Assembly (NCBI GenBank): GCA_002421985.1
Contig: DISF01000052.1
Coordinates: forward strand, 1-14,033
Length of the DNA: 14,033 bases
Direction: 5' to 3'
Origin: Roseovarius sp. UBA6217
GTDB lineage: Bacteria; Pseudomonadota; Alphaproteobacteria; Rhodobacterales; Rhodobacteraceae
Shown here: one piece after another, positions 7,241 to 13,560 of the stretch
Numbering within the stretch: the stretch's first letter is position 1
Layout: each line of letters begins with the position of its first letter
Made by a program: the position numbers and the translations under genes
The notes under the pieces: generated by a model
The model's database searches: none
Told to the model about the DNA's origin: nothing
The model's input: the letters and a program-made list of their open reading frames with translations, nothing else

Positions 7241-8202
7241 TCCGGGGGCTGGAATTCGCGGGATTTGTGGCCCTTGCGGCAGCGGTTCATATCGGGGTCT
7301 GGAGCGTCACGCCAGAGGGTGGCGGCGCGGGCGGGCAAGGCGGCACCGAGACGGTGACGCTTGCCGCCGCCGCCCCGCAGATGGCCGCCCTCGTGGCGGC
7401 GTGGGAGCGCCCGGTCGAGGCGCTGGATCACGCCCCCGACCCGCAGCCCCTGCCGCAGCGTGACACCCTGCCCGAGGCCCTGCCCGCCGCGCTGCGACCC
7501 TCGGACAGCCCCCCGCGCGCGCGCGCGCCCGCACGGCCCGAGGCGGACGCGCCCCCAAGCCTGCCCCGGCTCCCCGCTGCGCCCCTGCCCGCGCCCGCCC
7601 TGTCGGACCGCCCCCCGACACCCGCACCGCCGAGGGAAGCCGAGGCCACCGACACCCCCGCGCGCCCTGCGTTGCCAGAGCGTGCCCCCCCCCCCGCGCC
7701 CCGCCCCGAAGCGCCAGAACCGCCGCAAATGGCGGCCCTGCCCGAGATCGACCGCCGCACGACCAAGGCCCCCGAGCCGGAGCGCCCGGTTGCCCGCCCC
7801 GCCGCGAAACCCTCCAAACCCGCCCCCGCGATACCCGAGCAAACCGCGCGCGGCACCGGCCAGCAGCAGGCCGCCGGCAGCGCAAAGGCCCACGCCCCGG
7901 CGCAACTCGACGCGGCCATCCGCACCAGCCTCATGGGCGAGTGGGGCGCTGCCATCCGTGCCCGCATCGAGCAGCAAAAGCACTATCCGGCGGGCACGCG
8001 CGCGCAGGGCACCACGCATCTGGTGCTTGATGTGGAGGCCGACGGGCGGCTTCTCGCGGTGGCGGTGGCGCGCTCTTCGGGCGATCCCCGGCTTGACGCT
8101 GCGGCGCTCGACGCCGTGCGCCGCGCGCGCCTGCCCGCCAAGCCCGACCGCCTGCCGGGGCCACGCCACCGCTTTACCCTGCCGGTGACGTTTTCGCGCT
8201 GA
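7237..8202 (+). CDS. tonB: TonB-type energy transducer
   Basis: This 321-residue protein should link the ExbB/ExbD motor to BtuB. The N-terminus holds a single membrane helix (FAGFVALAAAVHIGVWSV, about 7-24) with His18, which corresponds in position to the essential membrane histidine of E. coli TonB. Residues of about 60-215 form a long proline/alanine-rich spacer able to cross the periplasm. The C-terminal domain (about 225-321) has the TonB pattern: IRARIEQQKHYPAGTRAQG, then VLDVEADGRLLAVAVARSSG, and ALDAVRRARLP. The ATG overlaps the second exbD stop by four bases. A run of 11 C residues (7685-7695) lies within the spacer region. It is longer than E. coli TonB (239), mainly because of the spacer. 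Confidence 0.9.
   Translation: MIRGLEFAGFVALAAAVHIGVWSVTPEGGGAGGQGGTETVTLAAAAPQMAALVAAWERPVEALDHAPDPQPLPQRDTLPEALPAALRPSDSPPRARAPARPEADAPPSLPRLPAAPLPAPALSDRPPTPAPPREAEATDTPARPALPERAPPPAPRPEAPEPPQMAALPEIDRRTTKAPEPERPVARPAAKPSKPAPAIPEQTARGTGQQQAAGSAKAHAPAQLDAAIRTSLMGEWGAAIRARIEQQKHYPAGTRAQGTTHLVLDVEADGRLLAVAVARSSGDPRLDAAALDAVRRARLPAKPDRLPGPRHRFTLPVTFSR
7685..7695 (+). repeat. Homopolymer run of 11 C inside tonB
   Basis: Eleven consecutive C bases encode part of the Pro-rich spacer of TonB. Runs of this length are prone to polymerase slippage. A one-base change would shift the frame ahead of the C-terminal receptor-contact domain, which begins well downstream at about 7910. Whether it varies in nature is unknown. 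Confidence 0.9.
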
Positions 8203-8299
8203 ACACGCGGGCGTGACCGGGGCGGCGACCATTCCCCCTACACCCCGCGCGCGATTTCCGCTAAGCGGGACATGCCGCAACACAGCACGGAGTGACCTC

Positions 8300-9352
8300 A
8301 TGGCCCCCACGGCCCCCAGGCAAAAGCCCGTCAACCTCGCCCTTCAGGGCGGCGGCGCGCACGGGGCGTTCACATGGGGCGTGCTCGATTACCTGCTCGA
8401 GGACGGGCGGTTGCGTATCGCGGGCATCTCGGGCACCTCGGCGGGGGCGATGAACGCAGTGGCGCTTGCCGATGGCTTTACCCGCGCAGGCCCCGAGGGC
8501 GCGCGCGCGGCGCTCGACAAGTTCTGGCGCTCGATGAGCGCGAGCGCGCGCCACACGCCGCTGCAACGCACCCCCGTGGACCGCCTCACCGGCAACTGGG
8601 GGCTGGAGAACAACCCGTTCTATCATTTCATGAACGCGCTCACCGGCGTCGCCTCGCCCTATCAGCTCAACCCGCTCAACATCAATCCGCTGCGCGATCT
8701 GGTCGAGGAAAGCATCGATTTCGAGATGGTGCGCAAATGCACCGCGTTCGAGCTGTTCGTTTCCGCCACCAATGTCGAGACCGGGCGCGTGCAGGTCTTT
8801 CCGCGCGAGGAATTGACCGCCGACATGGTCATGGCCTCGGCCTGCCTGCCGCATGTCTATCAGGCGGTCGAGATCGACGGCGTGCCCTATTGGGATGGCG
8901 GCTATATGGGCAACCCCGCGCTGTTCCCGCTTTATGGCAAGACCGGCACCGACGATATCGTGGTCGTCCAGATCAACCCGATCGAGCGCAAGGGCACCCC
9001 GCGCACGGCGCAGGAGATCCAGAACCGGATGAACGAGATCAGCTTCAACGCAAGCCTTCTCAAGGAGTTGCGCGCGATTGACTTCGTCGATCGGCTGATC
9101 GCCCAGGGCAAGCTCGGCGTCGATCACTACCGACCGGTCAAGGTCCATCTGATCGAAAACGAGGAGATGCTGAAACCGATGGGCGCATCGTCCAAGATGA
9201 ACGTGGAATGGGCCTTTCTCACCCGGCTGCGCGATATCGGGCGCGAGACGGCGGCGGCGTGGCTCGATGCCTGCTTTGAGCGGATCGGCAAGGAAAGCAC
9301 GGTCGATCTGCGCGCCATGTTCCAGGGAATCGGGGCCGAACATCAGGGATAG
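8300..9352 (+). CDS. Patatin-like phospholipase / acyl hydrolase
   Basis: This 350-residue patatin-family serine hydrolase uses a Ser-Asp dyad. The glycine-rich oxyanion loop is QGGGAHGAF (16-24), the nucleophile elbow is GTSAG (Ser47), and the catalytic Asp lies in WDGGY (Asp199). No signal peptide is visible, suggesting a cytoplasmic or membrane-associated enzyme. The ATG at 8300 has GGAG about seven bases upstream; the frame is open from 8213, but that segment looks non-coding. The C-terminal third (DHYRPVKVHLIENEEMLKPMG and after) is the family extension common in alphaproteobacterial patatins. Substrates are not readable: membrane phospholipids or short polyhydroxybutyrate are both plausible for relatives. 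It lies 97 bases after tonB, with no obvious terminator between, but has no functional link to B12 that I can see. Confidence 0.88.
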   Translation: MAPTAPRQKPVNLALQGGGAHGAFTWGVLDYLLEDGRLRIAGISGTSAGAMNAVALADGFTRAGPEGARAALDKFWRSMSASARHTPLQRTPVDRLTGNWGLENNPFYHFMNALTGVASPYQLNPLNINPLRDLVEESIDFEMVRKCTAFELFVSATNVETGRVQVFPREELTADMVMASACLPHVYQAVEIDGVPYWDGGYMGNPALFPLYGKTGTDDIVVVQINPIERKGTPRTAQEIQNRMNEISFNASLLKELRAIDFVDRLIAQGKLGVDHYRPVKVHLIENEEMLKPMGASSKMNVEWAFLTRLRDIGRETAAAWLDACFERIGKESTVDLRAMFQGIGAEHQG

Positions 9353-9433
9353 AGTTCGCCCCCTCACATGACGCGCCCGCCGTGTTTCGGGGATACCACG
9401 GGCCTTGAGCGGGGACTTCGATAAGATGCGCCA

Positions 9434-9460
9434 GGCCGCGCGGGGATATCCGCGACGGCC
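9434..9460. terminator. Hairpin between convergent genes, likely bidirectional terminator
   Basis: GGCCG (9434-9438) pairs with CGGCC (9456-9460), and CGCGG (9439-9443) pairs with CCGCG (9450-9454), leaving a six-base loop and one bulged A: a 10-pair GC stem. It lies between the end of the patatin gene and the end of the convergent regulator gene, where a shared terminator is expected. No clear T-run follows on either side, so termination by the hairpin alone is inferred. Confidence 0.5.
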
Positions 9461-9469
9461 CGCCTCCCC

Positions 9470-10867
9470 TCACCCCACCCGGTAGGGCAGCACCCCGCGC
9501 TCGTCGGGCGTGACCTGCAAGCGCCGCTCCAGGGGCGGGACCGAGCGTTGATGGCAATCCGTGCGCTCGCAGATGCGGCACGAAATCCCGATCGGCTCAA
9601 AAGCGCGGGCATTGCTCACGTCAAGATCGTCGGCGTAGACCACATCGCCCGCGTGCTTGATCTCGCAGCCAAGTGCTATGGCAAAGCGCCGCACCGGCGC
9701 GCCGAAACTGCCCCCCGGTTTGCTGACATCGCGCGCCAGGCTGATATAGCGCACCCCGTCCGGCGTCTCGGCCAGTTGCCGCAGGAACCGCCCCGGCGTC
9801 TCGAACGCGCGATGCACGTTCCACAAGGGGCACGCGCCCCCGAACCGCGCGAATTGCAGCCGCGTGGCGGAATGGCGCTTGGTGATCGTGCCGGCCTGAT
9901 CGACCCGCACGAAGAAGAACGGGATGCCCTTGGCACCGGGGCGTTGCAGCGTCGAGAGCCGGTGGCAGACCTGCTCGATCGAGGCCCCGAAACGCGACGC
10001 CAGCACCTCCAGATCGTGGCGCACCCGCTGCGCGGTGCTCAGAAACACGCCATAGGGCATGAGCGCCGCCCCTGCGAAATAATTGGCCAGCCCCATCTTG
10101 GCGATGGCGCGCGCGGCCTCTGACTGAAACCGCGCGAAATCAAGCGTCGCCTCCAGCAGGTCATCCTGCGTCAAGAGCGCCAGTTGCAACAGCATCTGAA
10201 ACCGCCGCGTCTCGGCCGGGGCCCGCGCCGAGAGCGTCAGGATGCCGCTTTCGCGGTCGAAACGGCGCAGCGTTGTGGTATCGGCCTCGGTCACGCCGAT
10301 GCCCATATCGCGCAGTCTTTGCCGCGCCAGCGCCGCGATCCCGCCCGGCCCCGCGCCCTCGGCCAGCCGCTCGGCGGCGCGGTCCACGGCGTCGATGTAA
10401 TTGTCGCAATAATGAAAGAAATCGCGCACCTCGTCCCAGGGGCTGGCCGGGCTGCGCGCATCCTCGCGGCCCAGCGCCTCGTCAAGGCTCGCCAGCCGCT
10501 CATGGGTCTGGCGATAGGCGCGGTGCAGTTCCAGAAACGCCCGCGCCAGCGCCGGAGCGTTCGACGCGGTGAGCCGCAGATCTGCCAATGGCGGCGGCTC
10601 GGTGCCGAACACCGGATCGGCCAGCGCCTCGCGCATATCCGAGACCAGCCGCTCGGCATCGCCGGTGGAAAGCTCGGTCACGTCAAAGCCGAATTCCTGC
10701 GCCAGGGCCAGCACCACCGTGGTCGAGAGGGGGCGGTTGTTATTCTCCATCTGGTTGAGATATGGCAACGAAACCCCCAGTTTTGCGCCAAAATCCTTTT
10801 GCGTCAGGCCAAGCCGCTGGCGCGTTTCGCGCAGCTTTGCCCCGGCATAGAGTTTGCGCACAGCCAT
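9470..10867 (-). CDS. ScfR-family (RamB/MccR/PccR-like) short-chain fatty acyl regulator
   Basis: A 465-residue XRE-type regulator. Residues of about 10-62 form the HTH (LRETRQRLGLTQKDFGAKLG, then SLPYLNQMENNNRPL). The middle corresponds to the IrrE/ImmA-like peptidase region, but no HExxH zinc motif is present. The C-terminal domain ends with SCRICERTDCHQR, giving Cys430-x2-Cys433-x4-Cys438. This layout is that of the ScfR family, whose members sense acyl-CoAs and control the glyoxylate, methylcitrate or propionyl-CoA carboxylase genes by binding TTTGCAAA-like sites; two such sites lie just upstream. PccR of Rhodobacter is the closest functional guess, but no acyl-CoA gene is nearby to fix the target. 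The ATG has GGAGG about eight bases upstream. The gene is convergent with the patatin gene. Confidence 0.85.
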   Translation of the reverse strand: MAVRKLYAGAKLRETRQRLGLTQKDFGAKLGVSLPYLNQMENNNRPLSTTVVLALAQEFGFDVTELSTGDAERLVSDMREALADPVFGTEPPPLADLRLTASNAPALARAFLELHRAYRQTHERLASLDEALGREDARSPASPWDEVRDFFHYCDNYIDAVDRAAERLAEGAGPGGIAALARQRLRDMGIGVTEADTTTLRRFDRESGILTLSARAPAETRRFQMLLQLALLTQDDLLEATLDFARFQSEAARAIAKMGLANYFAGAALMPYGVFLSTAQRVRHDLEVLASRFGASIEQVCHRLSTLQRPGAKGIPFFFVRVDQAGTITKRHSATRLQFARFGGACPLWNVHRAFETPGRFLRQLAETPDGVRYISLARDVSKPGGSFGAPVRRFAIALGCEIKHAGDVVYADDLDVSNARAFEPIGISCRICERTDCHQRSVPPLERRLQVTPDERGVLPYRVG

Positions 10868-10880
10868 CGGCCCGCCTCCA

Positions 10881-10888
10881 TTTGCAGA
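10881..10888. promoter_or_regulatory. Imperfect ScfR-type operator half-site
   Basis: TTTGCAGA (TCTGCAAA on the minus strand) matches the palindrome TTTGCAAA at seven of eight positions. It lies between the predicted transcription start and the Shine-Dalgarno of the regulator gene, 22 bases from the perfect site at 10911-10918. Confidence 0.5.
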
Positions 10889-10902
10889 TTAGCCCGATCG
10901 AC

Positions 10903-10931
10903 AGGATAGGTTTGCAAATCCCCGGCGGCAA
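10903..10931 (-). promoter_or_regulatory. Candidate promoter of the ScfR-type regulator
   Basis: Read leftwards on the minus strand, TTGCCG (10931-10926) and TATCCT (10908-10903) are separated by exactly 17 bases; each matches the sigma-70 consensus at four of six positions. The perfect TTTGCAAA palindrome lies within the spacer, so bound protein would block RNA polymerase. The predicted start would be near 10896. Confidence 0.5.
10911..10918. promoter_or_regulatory. Perfect TTTGCAAA palindrome, predicted ScfR-family operator
   Basis: TTTGCAAA is the core recognised by ScfR-family proteins such as RamB and PccR. It sits inside the spacer of the regulator's own candidate promoter, about 45 bases before its start codon, which points to negative autoregulation. 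Its position and the nearby seven-of-eight copy make chance less likely. Confidence 0.6.
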
Positions 10932-10934
10932 GGG

Positions 10935-10969
10935 CCTTGGCCACGCGCCCGGCAAGCGCGAGGCCAAGG
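10935..10969. terminator. Long perfect-arm hairpin, possible terminator
   Basis: CCTTGGCC (10935-10942) pairs with GGCCAAGG (10962-10969), and after one A-A mismatch CGCGC (10944-10948) pairs with GCGCG (10956-10960), closing a seven-base loop. The site is downstream of the small secreted-protein gene and just upstream of the regulator's -35 box, so it probably ends transcription of the former. No T-run follows. Confidence 0.45.
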
Positions 10970-11058
10970 CGGTGGATATCCCGCGCCCCAAGGCCGAGTG
11001 TCACAATCTTGCGGCGATCAATGTGGACACATCCCCCGCCAAGCCCCAGATCGGCACA

Positions 11059-11457
11059 TCAAACGCCGATCTTTGGCCCCAGGCACATGAGCGGCTCGCG
11101 CGATTTGCGCAGCTCGTATAGCTCGCTTACCGCCGTATCGCCCTCGAACCGCGCCACCAACCGCCCGCCTTGGCGCTCGAACCGCCAGCATTGCGGCTCG
11201 GGCCGGGTCTCGTAGACAAAACAGATGAGCGGGCCATCGGCATACCAATGCCCCTCCTGGCACTCGCCATCGAGAAACGACCAGCGCACCCGCCGGTCGG
11301 GCAGGTATTCCTCGGCCCCGTAAGGCTCTGCCCCCTCGGCCCCGTAATAGAACGTGTGCCCGCGCGTATAGGCGTCGAATTCCTCGGCGCTCATCTCGGC
11401 GAGGGCGGCCAAAGGGCCACCAAGGGCGAAAGCAAGGGCAAGCACGATCACACGCAT
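11059..11457 (-). CDS. Small secreted protein of unknown function
   Basis: The 132-residue product has a clear signal peptide (MRVIVLALAFALGGPLAALA, cleavage near residue 20), so the mature protein of about 112 residues should be periplasmic or outer. I do not recognise a named domain. The mature part begins EMSAEEFDAYTRGHTFYYG and includes RVRWSFLDGECQEGHWY and CFVYETRPEPQCWRF. Four cysteines (66, 79, 90, 125) could form two disulfides, and the chain is rich in Trp, Tyr and Phe, which suggests a small folded beta protein. A GGCAGG ribosome-site candidate lies about nine bases before the ATG. It stands alone on the minus strand behind the ScfR-type regulator gene, separated by a hairpin and that gene's promoter. 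Conserved look and codon use support a real gene. Confidence 0.75.
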   Translation of the reverse strand: MRVIVLALAFALGGPLAALAEMSAEEFDAYTRGHTFYYGAEGAEPYGAEEYLPDRRVRWSFLDGECQEGHWYADGPLICFVYETRPEPQCWRFERQGGRLVARFEGDTAVSELYELRKSREPLMCLGPKIGV

Positions 11458-11621
11458 GGGGTCAACCTGCCAGATCGCCCGCCGCCGCGCCAGCCGTTTC
11501 GCGCCACCGCGCAGACGGGCAGCGAATGCAGCAGCAGGATCTGCCCCTGTGCATAACCCGCGTTAGCGATATGGGCCACGAGCACCAGCGGCAGCGATGT
11601 GGCGATCACGAACAGGGGCAT
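11448..11621 (-). CDS. Possible 57-residue membrane peptide overlapping the next gene
   Basis: A minus-strand frame from ATG at 11621 encodes MPLFVIATSLPLVLVAHIAN followed by a second hydrophobic patch (QILLLHSLPVCAVA) and a basic tail; its stop overlaps the first bases of the secreted-protein gene. The hydrophobic pattern looks protein-like and the overlap could allow coupled translation. There is no convincing Shine-Dalgarno, and the region is otherwise intergenic, so this may be chance. Confidence 0.28.
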   Translation of the reverse strand: MPLFVIATSLPLVLVAHIANAGYAQGQILLLHSLPVCAVARNGWRGGGRSGRLTPCV

Positions 11622-11809
11622 CTCGGGTTTTTGCTTGTGGCATCGGCATCATGGCGCAAAACTGGCCCCGACACCACGGCACCGACGGGGCACAATCGGG
11701 CGAATCACGCGGCAATCGAACGCATCCGGCGCGGCAAATGTCGCTTTTGGTCCCGCCGCGCGCGGGCCGGACGGATATGGCTTGGCCAGCGAGGCAGGAG
11801 GACAGCGCA
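11622..11809. other. Divergent intergenic region upstream of the FdsGB-type gene
   Basis: Together with 11458-11621 this makes a 352-base gap between divergent genes. Apart from the doubtful peptide frame, I see no gene, tRNA or clear operator. It should contain promoters for both sides, but no strong -35/-10 pair stands out. The best ribosome site is AGGAGGA at 11796-11802, serving the gene at 11810. Confidence 0.5.
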
Positions 11810-13495
11810 ATGGAACGCGACGAACGCAAGGGCGTCTGGAAATCCGGCAAGGGCAAGGGGCGGCACACGCCCAAGGGGCGACAGCTTGACGATACCGCCT
11901 GGAACGAGGTCCGCGCGCTTCTGGGCGACCGCCCCCGCCGCCGCGATCTGCTGATCGAGTATCTGCACCTCATTCAGGACCGGTTCGGCCATCTTTCGGC
12001 GGCGCATCTGCGCGCGCTGGCCGAGGAGATGCGCCTTGCCCAAGCCGAGATCCACGAGGTCGCCACGTTCTACGCCCATTTCGACGTGGTGAAGGAGGGC
12101 GAGACACCGCCCCCCGCGCTCACCATCCGGGTCTGCGATTCGCTGTCTTGCGAGTTGGCGGGCGCGCAGGCGCTCAAGGCGGCGCTGGAAGACGGGATGG
12201 ACCCGGCCAAGGTGCGCGTGCTGCGCGCGCCCTGCATGGGCCGCTGCGATACCGCACCGGTGCTGGAGCTTGGCCACAACCATATCGACCACGCCACGCC
12301 GGAGAAGGTGCGCGCCGCCATCGAGGCAGGCGAGACCCACGCACATATTCCAGAATATCAAACACTTGCAGACTATACCTCAAGCGGTGGCTACGACACG
12401 CTGCGCGCCCTGCGCAAGAGCGGCGATTTCAAGACCGTGCAGCAGACCCTGCTCGATGCCGGGCTGCGCGGGCTTGGCGGCGCGGGCTTTCCCTCGGGGC
12501 GCAAATGGGGCTTCGTGCGGGCCGAGCCGGGGCCGCGCTATCTCGCCGTCAATGGCGACGAGGGCGAGCCGGGCACCTTCAAGGACCGCTATTACCTCGA
12601 GCGGCAACCCCATGTTTTCCTTGAGGGAATGCTGATCGCCGCCTGGGCGGTCGCGGCCGAACGCTGCTTTATCTACATGCGCGACGAATACCCTGCCGTG
12701 ATTGAAATATTACGCCGCGAAATCAAGGCGCTGGAGGATGCCGCCCTGATCGTGCCGGGATATGTCGAGCTGCGCCGCGGGGCCGGGGCCTATATCTGCG
12801 GCGAGGAATCGGCGATGATCGAATCGATCGAGGGCAAGCGCGGCCTGCCCCGCCACCGCCCGCCATTCGTGGCGCAGGTGGGCCTCTTCAACCGCCCCAC
12901 GCTCGTCAACAATGTGGAAACGCTCTACTGGGTCACGCGCGTTCTGCGCGAGGGGCCGGAAATCCTGAACACGGTCGAGAAGAACGGGCGCAAGGGTCTG
13001 CGCTCCTATTCCGTCTCGGGGCGGGTGAAAAATCCCGGCGTGCATCTCTTGCCCGCAGGCTCCACCATCCGCGACGTGATCGACGCGGCGGGGGGGATGC
13101 TCGACGGCCACACGTTCAAAGCCTATCAGCCGGGCGGCCCCTCTTCGGGCATCCTGCCTGCGTCGATGGCCGATATTCCGCTCGATTTCGATACGTTGCA
13201 ACCGCATGGCAGCTTTATCGGTTCGGCGGCGGTCGTGGTGCTCTCGGATCACGACAGCGCGCGCGCGGCGGCGCTCAACATGCTGCGGTTTTTCGAGGAT
13301 GAAAGCTGCGGGCAATGCACGCCCTGCCGGGTGGGCTGCGAGAAGGCGGTGAAGCTGATGCAGGCCGAGCATTGGGATCAGCCGCTTCTGGAAGAGCTGT
13401 GCCAGACCATGGCCGACGCCTCGATCTGCGGGCTGGGGCAGGCCGCGCCCAACCCCATCCGCCTGACCATGCGCCATTTCGCCGATGAAATCTGA
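11810..13495 (+). CDS. fdsB: Fused FdsG-FdsB (NuoE-NuoF-like) NAD-linked diaphorase subunit of formate dehydrogenase type
   Basis: A 561-residue fusion. The NuoE/FdsG-like part (about 30-165) has the thioredoxin-like fold motif EIHEVATFYAHFD and a [2Fe-2S] site, Cys109-x4-Cys114 and Cys142-x3-Cys146. The NuoF/FdsB-like part has the FMN loop GLGGAGFP (221-228), the NAD-site NGDEGEPGTFKDR, AGAYICGEESAMIESIEGKRG, and a [4Fe-4S] site Cys500-x2-Cys503-x2-Cys506 with Cys540. The GLGG and GDEGEPG variants differ from complex I (usually GRGG, NADE.EPG) and fit soluble NAD-dependent formate dehydrogenases. The start at 11810 has AGGAGGA eight bases upstream; an in-frame ATG at 11777 has none. The catalytic molybdenum/tungsten subunit (FdsA) usually expected beside it is not found; the next gene is ftsY. 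Confidence 0.85.
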   Translation: MERDERKGVWKSGKGKGRHTPKGRQLDDTAWNEVRALLGDRPRRRDLLIEYLHLIQDRFGHLSAAHLRALAEEMRLAQAEIHEVATFYAHFDVVKEGETPPPALTIRVCDSLSCELAGAQALKAALEDGMDPAKVRVLRAPCMGRCDTAPVLELGHNHIDHATPEKVRAAIEAGETHAHIPEYQTLADYTSSGGYDTLRALRKSGDFKTVQQTLLDAGLRGLGGAGFPSGRKWGFVRAEPGPRYLAVNGDEGEPGTFKDRYYLERQPHVFLEGMLIAAWAVAAERCFIYMRDEYPAVIEILRREIKALEDAALIVPGYVELRRGAGAYICGEESAMIESIEGKRGLPRHRPPFVAQVGLFNRPTLVNNVETLYWVTRVLREGPEILNTVEKNGRKGLRSYSVSGRVKNPGVHLLPAGSTIRDVIDAAGGMLDGHTFKAYQPGGPSSGILPASMADIPLDFDTLQPHGSFIGSAAVVVLSDHDSARAAALNMLRFFEDESCGQCTPCRVGCEKAVKLMQAEHWDQPLLEELCQTMADASICGLGQAAPNPIRLTMRHFADEI

Positions 13496-13516
13496 GCCGG
13501 GCCACCCTTCCATCCG

Positions 13517-13543
13517 CCCCCGATCCGCAGTAGGGATCGGGGG
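13517..13543 (+). terminator. Strong hairpin between the FdsGB-type gene and ftsY
   Basis: CCCCCGATCC (13517-13526) is perfectly complementary to GGATCGGGGG (13534-13543), a 10-pair stem with a seven-base loop. It begins 21 bases after the diaphorase stop and ends eight bases before the ftsY ribosome site. No T-run follows, so it is an imperfect intrinsic terminator; it could instead shape or stabilise the ftsY leader if ftsY is read from upstream. Confidence 0.6.
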
Positions 13544-13560
13544 ACCGGCATGGAGGGCGC

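Noticed and set aside
5849..8202. Tol-Pal (tolQ-tolR-tolA) cluster
   Set aside because: There is no tolB, pal or ybgC, the last gene has a TonB-type C-terminal domain, and the genes are joined to a B12 uptake operon.
8203..8299. Terminator after tonB
   Set aside because: Only weak pairings are present (CGCGGG/CCCGCG with a very long loop; CCGC/GCGG with a three-base loop) and there is no T-run; not enough to call.
7036..8334. Long minus-strand open frame opposite tonB (about 430 codons)
   Set aside because: Shadow of a GC-rich, proline-rich gene; composition is Gly/Arg-rich with no motif, and the plus strand has clear exbD and tonB domains.
8261..9367. Long minus-strand open frame opposite the patatin gene
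   Set aside because: The plus-strand frame has the full patatin motif set; the antisense product shows no recognisable domain.
10937..11215. Plus-strand small open frames between the regulator and the secreted-protein gene
   Set aside because: No ribosome site or protein-like composition; they overlap the promoter and hairpin and run antisense to a gene with a clear signal peptide.
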